DNA of 64,000 bases from Bacillus sp. EB01. GTDB lineage: Bacteria; Bacillota; Bacilli; Bacillales; Cytobacillaceae. Position numbers and translations under genes: made by a program. The notes below the pieces were generated by a model, which made no database searches, had not been told where the DNA came from, and worked only from the letters and a program-made list of their open reading frames with translations. The DNA is taken from NCBI RefSeq assembly GCF_000613125.1, contig NZ_HG964497.1, positions 5,058,378-5,122,377 of the forward strand, in the 5' to 3' direction. Below, in pieces: positions 1 to 7,994 of this stretch (the stretch's first letter is position 1; each line of letters opens with the position of its first letter).

Positions 1-511
1 TCCAGGGGCCAGGGCAGCAATTAAAAATACCGAAAACTATCATGTTGGCGTCATTGGAACCATTGGCACGGTAAAAAGCGGCGCCTACGAAAAGGCATTG
101 AAGTCACTCGTCAGCAGAGTGTCCGTCGTCAGCCATGCGTGCCCGAAATTTGTTCCGCTTGTAGAAAGCGGCGAGGTGAAAGGCGAGCTTGCCGAACGGA
201 TTGTCGCCGAGGCTCTCGAGCCCTTAAAGGGACAAAAACTCGATACGCTCATCCTTGGATGTACCCATTATCCGTTGCTAGAACCGTTAATCAAGCAGTA
301 TATGGGTACGGATGTCAAAGTCATTAGCTCCGGCGACGAAACAGCCAGAGAAGTGAGCACAATCCTAGATTATCGCGGATTGATCGACCAAGATAATGAC
401 CTTCCGAAACATGAATTTTACACAACCGGTTCTGATGTTATTTTTTCAAAAATAGCATCAGAATGGCTTGGCTATGAGGTAACTGGTGTCAAAACAATTA
501 AATTGGATTAA
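1..511 (+). CDS. racE: Glutamate racemase, C-terminal part (5' end outside window)
   Basis: This is the last 169 residues of a cofactor-independent glutamate racemase, which makes D-glutamate for peptidoglycan in the cytoplasm. The frame is open from base 2, so the gene starts upstream of the window. Family landmarks are the PGARAA stretch, GVIGTIGTV, and LGCTHYPLL at about nt 250-275, whose Cys is the second of the two catalytic cysteines. The first catalytic Cys would lie outside the window. The following gerM matches the B. subtilis racE-gerM order. A hairpin with a T-run follows the stop directly. The family call is secure; racE rather than a second racemase paralogue rests on synteny. 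Confidence 0.95.
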   Translation, partial: PGARAAIKNTENYHVGVIGTIGTVKSGAYEKALKSLVSRVSVVSHACPKFVPLVESGEVKGELAERIVAEALEPLKGQKLDTLILGCTHYPLLEPLIKQYMGTDVKVISSGDETAREVSTILDYRGLIDQDNDLPKHEFYTTGSDVIFSKIASEWLGYEVTGVKTIKLD

Positions 512-516
512 TTCTT

Positions 517-545
517 AAAGCTCCCAATCGGGGGCTTTTCTTTTT
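517..545 (+). terminator. Intrinsic terminator after racE
   Basis: An 8-bp stem (AAGCTCCC with GGGGGCTT, one G-T pair) and a short loop are followed by TTTTCTTTTT. It lies six bases after the racE stop. Confidence 0.85.
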
Positions 546-614
546 GGTGGCTCAATCTGAGATTATAGGTGGTTCAAGTTGTAGTTGTTTGTGTAACTAA
601 ATTTTTGTCGGATG

Positions 615-1184
615 CCTAGTGAGTCACCGAGTATTGCTAGTGAAAACCAACCAACCAAGAATTTGAACTGGCAATAAAGTGTGGTTCAGAAAAGTAGTCA
701 TTTGTAGTACTACTCGGTGACCTACTAGTTTACAGTTGATTACCTAGTGAATGTCCGAGTACTGCTAGTGAAAACTAACCAACCAAGATTTTGAACTGGC
801 AATAAAGTGTGATTCAGAAAAGTAGTCCTTTGTAGTACTACTCGGAGACCTACTAGTTTTTACTGTTGATTACCTAGTAGGTGTCTGAGTACTACTAGTG
901 AAATCTAACCACCATGAATTTCGACTGGCAATAAAGTGTGGTTCGGAAAAGTATTCCTTTGTAGTACTAGACATATTTACTGTTGATTACCTAGTGAGCG
1001 TCCGAGTATTGCTAGTGAAAACTAACCAACCAAGAATTTCGACTGGCAATAAAGTGTGGTTCAGAAAAGTAGCCCTTTGTAGTACTACTCGGAGACCTAC
1101 TAGTTTTTACTGTTGATTACCTAGTGAGTGTCCGAGTACTGCTAGTGAAAACTAACCAATCAAAAGTCTCGACTAGTAATAAAG
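615..1184. repeat. Tandem array, about 4.5 copies of a 117-130 bp unit
   Basis: Copies start with CCTAGT at 615, 743, 873, 990 and 1120, and the last stops after AATAAAGTGTG. Each unit carries CCGAGTACTGCTAGTG near its left end and TAGTACTACTCGGAGACC near its right end. These are imperfect inverted repeats about 70 bp apart, so a unit can fold into a long hairpin. The middle (AACTGGCAATAAAGTGTGGTTC) is the best conserved part. The copy at 873 has lost part of its right arm and is shorter. CTAG occurs about fifteen times. The array fills the gap between racE and gerM, and open frames through it look like by-products of the repetition. Confidence 0.95.
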
Positions 1185-1327
1185 TGTGCTTAACCACAGC
1201 TTCACTTTTACTAATGCAATTTTTAAAGATTGTAAGCAGCAACCCACTGTTTTATTTTTCAAGGCTTGGTCTAAAATCTCCCGGGGCTCGTATACATGTA
1301 GTACAAACTGTCTCGGGAGGGATTTTC

Positions 1328-2380
1328 ATGTCCACAACTAAACCTAAGGTGCTGGCATCGGCTGTGCTGGTCACTTCGATTTTGCTATCAGGGTGCGGCC
1401 TATTCGGAAATGAAACGGTCAAAAAGATTGACCCGCCAAAAAGCACTTCTTTTGAAAATGAAAAAGGGGTAACAGGTACACCAGAAGAAGGTGAATCGGC
1501 AGAAACACAAGGCACTCTTAAAACAGAGCTCTATTTGATCGATAAAAATGGCTTCGTGGTTTCCCAGGCACTCGAGCTGCCAAAAACAAATTCAATCGCC
1601 AGACAGGCTTTGGAATACCTTGTTGAAAACGGACCAGTATCTGAAATGCTGCCGAATGGCTTCCGGGCAGTCCTTCCAGCGGACACAGACATATCAGTCG
1701 ACATCAATGATGACAAAGTTGCCACAGTGAATTTTTCAAAGGAATTCAAGAACTACCAGCCTGAAGATGAATTGAAAATCCTGCAGTCTGTCACCTGGAC
1801 ATTGACCCAGTTTGACTCAGTTGACAAAGTCAAGCTGAAGCTAAACGGGCACGAGCTCACTGAAATGCCAGTCAATGGCACACCAATTAGCGATTCCTTG
1901 TCAAGGGATTCGGGTATTAACCTCGACTCCTCAACCGTAACGGATATCATGAACACCAGACCGGTCACAGTTTACTATGTTGGCGGCGAAGAAGGCTCCT
2001 ACTACTATGTACCTGTGACAAAGCGCGTTAGCAATTCAGTCGCCAGCGACATAGAAGCTGCTGTCCAGGAGCTAGCGAAAGGACCATCAACAACCAGCCT
2101 TGAAAGTGAATTCATGAACCAGGTAAAACTTCTCGACGATCCAAAAATTGAAGGCGAAAAAGTCACGCTCAACTTCAATGAAGCGGTCTACCACAGCTTT
2201 GAAGAAAAAATCATTTCCGAACAGCTCATGGATGCCCTTGTCCTCTCCCTCACAGAGCTGGATGGCATCAAGGAAGTATCCATCCTAGTTGATGGCAAGG
2301 CCGAACTCGTCCAAGAAGATGGAAAGAAATTGACAGCGCCGGTCACGCGCCCTGAAAAAGTCAATACTGGTAGTTTCTAA
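1328..2380 (+). CDS. gerM: Spore germination lipoprotein GerM
   Basis: GerM is a membrane-anchored lipoprotein with two GerMN (sporulation/germination) domains, needed for sporulation and later germination in B. subtilis. The 350-aa product begins with a lipoprotein signal (LLSGC, Cys23). It has two related domains at about residues 70-180 and 200-335, separated by a Ser/Asp-rich linker. I chose the ATG at 1328 because GGGAGGG lies 7 bases upstream and the lipobox falls at the proper distance. The frame is open back to 1124, but that extension is only repeat sequence. Arms CTCCCG and CGGGAG flank the leader, and the second covers the ribosome site. A TATACA sequence at 1291 might be a sigma-E-like -10, but its -35 is poor. 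Confidence 0.93.
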   Translation: MSTTKPKVLASAVLVTSILLSGCGLFGNETVKKIDPPKSTSFENEKGVTGTPEEGESAETQGTLKTELYLIDKNGFVVSQALELPKTNSIARQALEYLVENGPVSEMLPNGFRAVLPADTDISVDINDDKVATVNFSKEFKNYQPEDELKILQSVTWTLTQFDSVDKVKLKLNGHELTEMPVNGTPISDSLSRDSGINLDSSTVTDIMNTRPVTVYYVGGEEGSYYYVPVTKRVSNSVASDIEAAVQELAKGPSTTSLESEFMNQVKLLDDPKIEGEKVTLNFNEAVYHSFEEKIISEQLMDALVLSLTELDGIKEVSILVDGKAELVQEDGKKLTAPVTRPEKVNTGSF

Positions 2381-2415
2381 AAAACAATATTTGTTATACT
2401 ATATAGAGAAAATCA

Positions 2416-2448
2416 AAGAGGCAGCCCAAAAGCCGCCTCTTCTTTCTT
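2416..2448 (+). terminator. Terminator-like hairpin between gerM and rph
   Basis: AGAGGC and GCCTCT arms around an 11-12 base loop are followed by a T/C-rich tract (TTCTTTCTTTTTTT). It probably ends gerM transcripts. Confidence 0.7.
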
Positions 2449-2503
2449 TTTTTGAAAAATGGGTCGACACTCATTTAAGAGCTAAATTAGGGAGGACTTT
2501 CAT

Positions 2504-3259
2504 ATGCGATACGATGGCAGGGAACCACTTCAATTACGCAATATACATATTGAAACCAATTATTTAAAACATCCAGAGGGGTCCGTTCTAATCTCCGTTG
2601 GTGACACAAAAGTCATTTGCTCAGCCAGCATCGAGGAACGAGTCCCTCCGTTTATGCGCGGCGCAGGTAAGGGATGGATTACTGCTGAATATTCCATGCT
2701 TCCCAGGGCCACGGAGCAGCGCAACATCCGTGAATCGTCCAAGGGCAAGGTGACCGGCCGGACGATGGAAATCCAGCGCCTGATCGGGCGCGCTCTCAGG
2801 GCGGTTGTTGACCTTGAGGCGATTGGCGAAAGAACAGTTTGGATTGACTGCGACGTCATCCAGGCAGATGGGGGAACCAGAACCGCCTCCATTACCGGAG
2901 CATTTATAGCCATGACGCTAGCCCTCAACGGTCTCGCCCAAAAAAGGGGTCTGACCCCATTTCCGATAACCAATTTCCTCGCGGCTACAAGCGTTGGAAT
3001 TCTTGAGGATGGACATGCTGTTCTTGATTTAAATTATGTAGAAGATTCAAAAGCATTGGTTGATATGAATGTCGTCATGACCGGAAGCGGTGAATTTGTT
3101 GAGCTCCAGGGAACTGGAGAGGAGTCAACTTTTTCACGGCAACAGCTAAATCAAATGCTTGAGGCCGCAGAAGCTGGGCTGGTTGAATTGTTTGAGCAGC
3201 AAAGAATTGCGCTTGGCACAGACATTTCGGGTAAAATAGACTCTAGGATTTCAAAGTAG
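2504..3259 (+). CDS. rph: Ribonuclease PH
   Basis: A phosphate-dependent 3'-5' exoribonuclease that trims extra nucleotides after CCA in tRNA precursors; the family forms a hexameric ring. The 251-aa product is full length for the family and begins with MRYDGREP. It has the conserved stretches [33 protein letters not shown] and [19 protein letters not shown], the last carrying the phosphate-site Asp/Thr/Arg cluster. The ATG follows GGGAGGA with normal spacing. It is the first gene of a tight rph-rdgB-yfcE-type unit, with a 16-base gap to the next gene, as in B. subtilis rph-ysnA-ysnB. Confidence 0.97.
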   Translation: MRYDGREPLQLRNIHIETNYLKHPEGSVLISVGDTKVICSASIEERVPPFMRGAGKGWITAEYSMLPRATEQRNIRESSKGKVTGRTMEIQRLIGRALRAVVDLEAIGERTVWIDCDVIQADGGTRTASITGAFIAMTLALNGLAQKRGLTPFPITNFLAATSVGILEDGHAVLDLNYVEDSKALVDMNVVMTGSGEFVELQGTGEESTFSRQQLNQMLEAAEAGLVELFEQQRIALGTDISGKIDSRISK

Positions 3260-3275
3260 TTAGGAGGCAGATCCT

Positions 3276-3884
3276 ATGAAAGAAGTAATCATAGCAACCA
3301 AAAATGCCGGAAAGGCGAAGGAATTCGAAGCCATTTTTGCAGAAAAGGGCATTAAAGTCCTGACGCTGCTGGATTTTCCAAATGCGCCTGATGTAGAAGA
3401 GACAGGAACGACCTTTGCAGAAAACGCGATTCTCAAAGCAGAAACAATCTCCAAGAAGCTGGGTAAGGCAGTAATCGGTGATGATTCAGGCCTTGCAATC
3501 GATGGGCTGGAAGGCCGACCTGGTATTTATTCAGCGCGTTATGCAGGAGAAGCGAAAAACGATGAGGCCAATATTGATAAGGTTCTCGAAGAATTAAATG
3601 GTACTACCGAAGAAAACCGTACTGCCCGCTTCCATTGCGCCCTGGCATTCGCAGTTCCAGGACAAGAGACGATTACCGTAGAAGGTACATGCGAAGGCAT
3701 CATTCTTACAGAGCGGCACGGCACAAACGGTTTCGGCTATGACCCAATTTTTTATGTGCCGAGCCTTGGCCGGACAATGGCTGAGCTTTTAAAGGAAGAG
3801 AAAAATGCGATCAGCCACCGGGCTAATGCCTTATCGAAGCTTCGAGTGGTGCTTGATTCGAAGAATGGTGCTGATTTGGCATGA
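3276..3884 (+). CDS. rdgB: XTP/dITP pyrophosphatase (Ham1/RdgB family)
   Basis: A housecleaning nucleotide pyrophosphatase that hydrolyses XTP, ITP and dITP to monophosphates and keeps deaminated purines out of nucleic acids. The 202-aa product has the family signatures IATKNAGKAKEF near the N-terminus, ENAILKAE, GDDSGLAIDGLEGRPGIYSA with the metal-binding Asp pair, NGFGYDPIFYVP, and SHRANALSKL at the C-terminus. The start has TAGGAGG 8 bases upstream. Its stop overlaps the next start (ATGA at 3881), so the two are probably translationally coupled. It corresponds to B. subtilis ysnA. Confidence 0.96.
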   Translation: MKEVIIATKNAGKAKEFEAIFAEKGIKVLTLLDFPNAPDVEETGTTFAENAILKAETISKKLGKAVIGDDSGLAIDGLEGRPGIYSARYAGEAKNDEANIDKVLEELNGTTEENRTARFHCALAFAVPGQETITVEGTCEGIILTERHGTNGFGYDPIFYVPSLGRTMAELLKEEKNAISHRANALSKLRVVLDSKNGADLA

Positions 3885-4396
3885 AAAAGGTATTGGTTTT
3901 AAGTGATAGCCATGGCTCGGCAGCTCCGATGAGGACGCTTAAGGACAGGCACCCCGATGTGGATGTGTTCATCCATTGCGGTGATTCCGAATTGCCAAAG
4001 GATGACGAGGCATTGAAGGGGTTTGTCGCCGTCGGCGGAAATTGCGACTTCCACCCTGGCTATCCAGATGAAGAAATCGTTGAGGTAGCCGGCAGAAAAA
4101 TTCTCGTGACACACGGGCACCTATACTCCGTCAAATCGACATTGATGAGCCTGTTGTACAAAGCTCGCGAGGCAGGCGCAGACATTGTCTGCTTTGGACA
4201 TTCACATCTTCTTGGTGCAGAAATGTCAGGAGGCATCCTGTTCGTGAACCCGGGAAGCATCAGGCTGCCAAGAGGGCTTAAGGAGAAAACATACCTGATC
4301 CTGGGCATTCATGAGGACCATGTAGTGGTCAATGTTTTTGATTTGGAAAAAGGCGAACTTCCCGAATTCAAACAGCAATTCCTCTTAAAACAGTAA
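3881..4396 (+). CDS. ysnB: YfcE/MJ0936-type metallophosphoesterase
   Basis: A small cytoplasmic phosphodiesterase of the calcineurin-like superfamily, 171 aa. Metal-ligand motifs appear in order: SDSHG (res 8-12), HCGDSE, GGNCDF, THGH and FGHSH. The family cleaves model phosphodiesters with Mn2+ or Ni2+; the natural substrate is unknown. It overlaps rdgB by 4 bases and is the last gene of the rph unit, being followed by a strong hairpin. Position and size match B. subtilis ysnB. Confidence 0.92.
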   Translation: MKKVLVLSDSHGSAAPMRTLKDRHPDVDVFIHCGDSELPKDDEALKGFVAVGGNCDFHPGYPDEEIVEVAGRKILVTHGHLYSVKSTLMSLLYKAREAGADIVCFGHSHLLGAEMSGGILFVNPGSIRLPRGLKEKTYLILGIHEDHVVVNVFDLEKGELPEFKQQFLLKQ

Positions 4397-4402
4397 AAGA
4401 CT

Positions 4403-4440
4403 GGAAAAAGCGGATGCAAACCGAGCACCGCTTTTTCCGT
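4403..4440 (+). terminator. Terminator after ysnB
   Basis: An 11-bp perfect stem, GGAAAAAGCGG with CCGCTTTTTCC, with a 14-base loop. Because the A-run and T-run lie inside the stem, it could act in both directions. Confidence 0.7.
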
Positions 4441-4475
4441 TAAATTTCCAGTTGAAGAAACTTTGAGAAAACTTG

Positions 4476-4504
4476 TTGACAACTGCTTACTTGGCTACTA
4501 TAAT
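4476..4504 (+). promoter_or_regulatory. Consensus sigma-A promoter without an adjacent CDS
   Basis: TTGACA (4476-4481), a 17-base spacer and TATAAT (4499-4504): a perfect match to consensus. No coding frame follows. The first things downstream are a palindrome, a tRNA-like structured segment and then tRNA-Arg. Confidence 0.85.
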
Positions 4505-4511
4505 TAAAAAT

Positions 4512-4526
4512 GTTCGTTAAACGAAC
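4512..4526. promoter_or_regulatory. Perfect palindromic operator at the transcription start
   Basis: GTTCGTT-A-AACGAAC, with 7-bp perfect arms, lies 8 bases after the TATAAT at 4499, over the expected +1. Position and form suit a repressor site of the TetR kind (inference). No TetR gene lies in the window next to it. Confidence 0.6.
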
Positions 4527-4545
4527 GGATTCACTTTTCTATCAT

Positions 4546-4642
4546 GTCCCAGTACTCAGCTCGCTGAATATGCTTCTTTGAATAACATCAGCGCACCTGC
4601 CGAGCGACTCCTTGAATTAACTTTCTGAGGCAGGGGTGGGAT
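4546..4642 (+). ncRNA. Putative structured RNA or decayed tRNA upstream of tRNA-Arg
   Basis: The segment begins with the same 14 bases that begin the real tRNA region (ATCATGTCCCAGTA, at 4541 and 4689). Three 6-bp helices nest as a junction: GTCCCA 4546-4551 with TGGGAT 4637-4642 (one G-T), CGCTGA 4562-4567 with TCAGCG 4588-4593, and CCTGCC 4596-4601 with GGCAGG 4629-4634. Gaps between the helices are 10, 2 and 2 bases. The anticodon and T arms of a tRNA are not recognisable. It could be a remnant tRNA with its acceptor helix kept, or a new small RNA. It is transcribed from the promoter at 4476 if that is active. Confidence 0.4.
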
Positions 4643-4692
4643 AGTATCAAGACAGTTTGTGTAAAATAAACTTTATTTTATTTTTTTATCAT

Positions 4693-4766
4693 GTCCCAGT
4701 AGCTCAGCTGGATAGAGCACACGCCTTCTAAGCGTGCGGTCGGGAGTTCGAATCTCTCCTGGGACG
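4693..4766 (+). tRNA. tRNA-Arg (anticodon TCT)
   Basis: A 74-nt cloverleaf. Acceptor GTCCCAG pairs with CTGGGAC, the D stem is GCTC/GAGC, and the anticodon stem is CACGC/GCGTG with loop CTTCTAA (anticodon TCT, reading AGA/AGG). The variable loop has 5 bases, the T stem is GGGAG/CTCTC with loop TTCGAAT, and the discriminator is G. No CCA is encoded. The nearest good promoter is the one at 4476. Confidence 0.97.
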
Positions 4767-4772
4767 CTATAC

Positions 4773-4810
4773 TAGCCGGTAACCTCAAAACGAGGCTGCC
4801 GGCTTTTTCT
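4773..4810 (+). terminator. Terminator after tRNA-Arg
   Basis: The arms TAGCCGG...CCTC and GAGG...CCGGCT are followed by TTTTTCTTT. Confidence 0.85.
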
Positions 4811-5039
4811 TTATCTCAAAATAGTTACTTGAACTTGCCGTGGGTAAGGAATTTCAGAAGCTATACGTGATACTACGCTTAAAAGTATCTTTTTCGGAAG
4901 TTAGTAGGGAACGTTTATTGAAATACTATATAGAAGAGATAAATTTGATATATGTTACTCCTGCTATAAATTGTATTTTTACAAACTCCATGCTAAACTT
5001 TTTTCAACTAAAGCATGTATGACTTAAAGGATGATTTTT

Positions 5040-6071
5040 ATGAAAAAGGAAGATGGAGACAATATTGTCCTTTTTCCAAATGTTGAACGGCGGTTAGTCG
5101 AAAAAGGGATTGAAGCTCTGCAGGATAAACAATTTCGGGAAGCAATTGAGCTGCTCGAGCAGGGGTATGAACTTGACTCCGATAATGAGGATGTTATGGC
5201 CGCGCTCGTTCTGGCTTATTTTGAGGCGGGAGCACTGAACAAGGCAAAGGAACTATGCAAGGAAATGCTTATAGTCGGTCAGGGAGATTATTTTCAGATC
5301 GTAGAAATGTATATCACGATTCTTATTCAGCTTCATGAATATAAAGAAATCACGAAAATTTTGGAAGCATTAATTGAGGAAAAGGAGGTGCCAGCTGAGA
5401 AGAAAGAGCATTTCATCACAATCCTCCAGTTTTGTCAGAGGCTCTCGGAACAGGAACCTGTCCAACCTCTTGAGGAGATGGAAGCAGAAACTTCTCATCA
5501 GGAAGAACTCAAACCGGGAGACCTGGATTTGTTCTCGAAAACGGACTTGAACGAGCAGGTAGGAATTGCCGGGAAACTTTCCAACCAGAACATCCGCCCG
5601 TTTGTAGAGGAAATTTCAACTTTCCTATCAGCCGAAGAGGGCCATCCATTCCTGAAGACAATGCTGTTGAATATCTTGCGAGAGCAGGAAGTCACGAATG
5701 TTATCAATGTAAGGAAGTTTGGGATGCTGGAAAAAATAAATCCAGAAGAGCTTAAGCCACCCCATTCCCAGCCAAACGATAATGAGGCGGGAGTTCAGCT
5801 AATCAAGGCTCTTGAGCATCAGGACCCGCTTTTGCTGGAAAGTGCATTAAGCCTGTTGGCACGACACGCATTTGCTGTGTATCCATTCGAATTATTACCG
5901 GCCGATCAAGCTGCGTGGGCTGCAGCGTTTGAATATACTGCACTCCTCTACCTTGGCAATGAGCCTGATATTGAGAGATTAGCCGAAAAATACGGTACAA
6001 TCGCAGAGCATGTGAGTGAAGCTGCCAGTTGGATTAGAAAAGTGGAGGAAATTTCTTATCCTATAATTTAG
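5040..6071 (+). CDS. ysoA: TPR-repeat protein YsoA
   Basis: A cytoplasmic protein of 343 aa. Two TPR-like helical pairs lie near the N-terminus (about res 20-95: EKGIEALQDKQFREAIELLEQG, then DVMAALVLAYFEAGALNKAKELC), followed by a long, mostly helical, acidic region. No catalytic motif is visible; TPRs normally bind other proteins. The place directly before tig matches B. subtilis ysoA, which has no well defined role. I prefer the ATG at 5040 to the one at 5031, because AAAGG ends at 5030 and only the later start has usable spacing. The gene has its own transcription unit, since tig has a promoter after it. Confidence 0.85.
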   Translation: MKKEDGDNIVLFPNVERRLVEKGIEALQDKQFREAIELLEQGYELDSDNEDVMAALVLAYFEAGALNKAKELCKEMLIVGQGDYFQIVEMYITILIQLHEYKEITKILEALIEEKEVPAEKKEHFITILQFCQRLSEQEPVQPLEEMEAETSHQEELKPGDLDLFSKTDLNEQVGIAGKLSNQNIRPFVEEISTFLSAEEGHPFLKTMLLNILREQEVTNVINVRKFGMLEKINPEELKPPHSQPNDNEAGVQLIKALEHQDPLLLESALSLLARHAFAVYPFELLPADQAAWAAAFEYTALLYLGNEPDIERLAEKYGTIAEHVSEAASWIRKVEEISYPII

Positions 6072-6080
6072 GCCCCAGAG

Positions 6081-6108
6081 TTGAAAGAACAAAATCGTAT
6101 GTTATAAT
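6081..6108 (+). promoter_or_regulatory. Sigma-A promoter of tig
   Basis: TTGAAA (6081-6086), 16 bases, TATAAT (6103-6108). It lies just after the ysoA stop and about 95 bases before the tig start. Confidence 0.75.
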
Positions 6109-6202
6109 GTAGTGGTTGCAATGTGTAAAAACAGCTTATGCCTTACATAGCGAGCGATTCTACCATTGGTAAATTAGGAAATAGATTGTTGGAGGGAACA
6201 AA

Positions 6203-7495
6203 ATGTCTGCTACTTGGGAAAAATTAGAAGGGAACCGCGGTGTCCTTACTGTAGAAGTAAGTGAAGAAAAAGTTGCGGAGTCTCTTGATATTGCTTTTAA
6301 AAAAGTTGTAAAGCAAGTTAACGCGCCTGGCTTCCGTAAAGGAAAAATGCCTCGTCCGCTTTTTGAAAAAATGTATGGAGTTGAAGCACTCTACCAGGAT
6401 GCTATCGACTACCTTTTGCCGGAAGCTTATTCTTCCGCACTTGACGAAACTGGCATTGAGCCAATTGACCGTCCTGAAGTTGATGTTGAGAAGTTCGAAA
6501 GAGGCTCAAGCGCAGTATTCAAAATTACTGTTGAAGTAAAGCCTGAAGTAAAACTTGGCGAATACAGAGGCCTTGAAGTAACTGAATTTGATACAACTGT
6601 AAGCGAAGAGGACGTTGACGCTGAAATCAAGACTATGCAGGAACGTCATTCCGAGCTTGTTGTTAAAGAAGAAGGCGCGGCTGCAGAAGGCGATACTGTC
6701 GTAATGGATTTCAAAGGTTTCGTTGATGGCGAAGCATTTGAAGGCGGCGAGTCTGAAAACTATTCCCTGGAGCTTGGTTCTGGTTCATTCATCCCTGGTT
6801 TCGAAGAGCAGCTTGTAGGCGTTTCTGCTGGTGAATCAAAGGATGTTGAAGTAACATTCCCAGAGGAATACCATGCTGCAGAACTTGCTGGCAAAGCAGC
6901 TAATTTCCAGGTAACTGTTCATGAAATCAAGTCAAAGGAACTTCCTGCACTTGATGATGAGTTTGCCAAGGATGTAGATGATGAAGTTGAAACTCTTGAT
7001 GAGTTGAAAGCTAAGATCCGTTCACGCCTTGAGCATGACAAAGGACATCAAAAAGAGCATCATGTCCGCGATTCTGTTGTAGAAAAAGCTGCTGCAAATG
7101 CAGAAGTCGAAGTTCCAGAAGCAATGGTCCGTAACGAAACAGACCGTATGCTTCAAGAATTCGAACAGCGTCTGCAAATGCAAGGAATGAACATGGAGCT
7201 TTACTACCAGTTCTCCGGGCAGGATGAAGCAGCTCTTCGCGAACAAATGAAGAGTGATGCTGAACAGCGTGTCCGTGTAAGCCTTGTGCTTGACGCAATT
7301 GCTGAAGCTGAAAACATCGAAGTTTCCGAAGAAGATGTTAATGCAGAACTAACTAAGATGTCCGAGATGTACAACATGACTCCAGAGAACATCATCATGG
7401 CTCTTGGCGGAACTGAAGGCATCAAGTCTGACCTTAACAAAAATAAGGCAGTTGACTTCCTGGTTGAAAACAGCAAAACAGTTGCTGCTGAATAA
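6203..7495 (+). CDS. tig: Trigger factor (ribosome-associated chaperone, prolyl isomerase)
   Basis: Trigger factor docks on L23 at the ribosome exit and shields nascent chains; its FKBP domain has peptidyl-prolyl isomerase activity. The 430-aa product has the N-terminal ribosome-binding domain with the signature [17 protein letters not shown] (res about 44-60), an FKBP domain at about 150-245 ([19 protein letters not shown]...[11 protein letters not shown]), and a helical C-terminal chaperone domain. Length and order are normal. The start has TTGGAGGG upstream. A strong terminator separates it from clpX. Confidence 0.97.
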   Translation: MSATWEKLEGNRGVLTVEVSEEKVAESLDIAFKKVVKQVNAPGFRKGKMPRPLFEKMYGVEALYQDAIDYLLPEAYSSALDETGIEPIDRPEVDVEKFERGSSAVFKITVEVKPEVKLGEYRGLEVTEFDTTVSEEDVDAEIKTMQERHSELVVKEEGAAAEGDTVVMDFKGFVDGEAFEGGESENYSLELGSGSFIPGFEEQLVGVSAGESKDVEVTFPEEYHAAELAGKAANFQVTVHEIKSKELPALDDEFAKDVDDEVETLDELKAKIRSRLEHDKGHQKEHHVRDSVVEKAAANAEVEVPEAMVRNETDRMLQEFEQRLQMQGMNMELYYQFSGQDEAALREQMKSDAEQRVRVSLVLDAIAEAENIEVSEEDVNAELTKMSEMYNMTPENIIMALGGTEGIKSDLNKNKAVDFLVENSKTVAAE

Positions 7496-7511
7496 TTCTA
7501 TATAACATAAA

Positions 7512-7546
7512 AAAACAAGGCGCGATTTATCGTGCCTTGTTTTATA
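7512..7546 (+). terminator. Terminator after tig
   Basis: A 10-bp stem, ACAAGGCGCG with CGTGCCTTGT, loop ATTTAT, then TTTTAT. Confidence 0.85.
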
Positions 7547-7994
7547 CAATTTAGCGATTACATATTATAATAAGAGTAGAACTTTATATTGAAAAAGTGG
7601 ATTAAAGAAATTCAGCAGTTCGATTGAAGCTGAAGGCTCCACGCCAGCAGCGGAAATCTTAAGTTTCATCTATTATACATATCAAAAGTTTTTAGGCATT
7701 GGGCTTAATTCATGCTAAATGTGGTTAAGCTTTAGTAAGTACATAGGAAAGCGGAAGCGCACGGTAGTGCTGAAGCTGGACAAGAGATACCGTTTGGCCA
7801 TGCAGGTTATTTCGGAATTTGTGGAAGATTTTAGGCGGAATCGGCGAGAGTTATCATTTCCAGAAAGCATGTATCATGTGGTACAATGCAATACATAACG
7901 CCTTTTGCTTGTAAGATTGTTCCCAAATTTCAAATTTAAGCCTGCAAATAAGCAGCTTATTAATAAGAGAATCCGTTTTAGAGGGGTGAAAGAT
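7547..7994. other. Long leader/intergenic region before clpX
   Basis: No gene is visible. It holds one copy of the dispersed GCGGAAGCGC element (7748-7782), a TACAAT at 7882 that may be a -10 without a clear -35, and a small hairpin (TAAGCCTGC/GCAGCTTA, about 7936-7962) ahead of the clpX ribosome site. Confidence 0.6.
7748..7782 (+). repeat. Dispersed hairpin element, short copy
   Basis: It begins AAAGCGGAAGCGCAC and ends GTGCTGAAGCTGGAC, with a GGTA loop. GCAC pairs with GTGC, next to an internal GGAA/TGAA loop and outer GC pairs. The same ends recur at 20783, 43955 and, inverted, 45240. Confidence 0.75.

Noticed and set aside
1124-1327. 68-codon N-terminal extension of GerM
   Set aside because: It translates repeat array sequence and precedes a proper lipoprotein signal with its own ribosome site at 1328.
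4546-4642. attL/attR scar of an integrative element at tRNA-Arg
   Set aside because: The duplicated part is the 5' end of the tRNA, whereas integration normally duplicates the 3' end. No integrase or cargo lies between.
4840-5022. 60-codon frame between tRNA-Arg and ysoA
   Set aside because: No ribosome site, AT-rich and not recognisable. It ends shortly before the ysoA ribosome site and is probably chance.
7905-7994. 30-codon N-terminal extension of ClpX
   Set aside because: The family begins at MFKFN, here TTG 7995 with GAGGGGTGAA; the extension has no counterpart.
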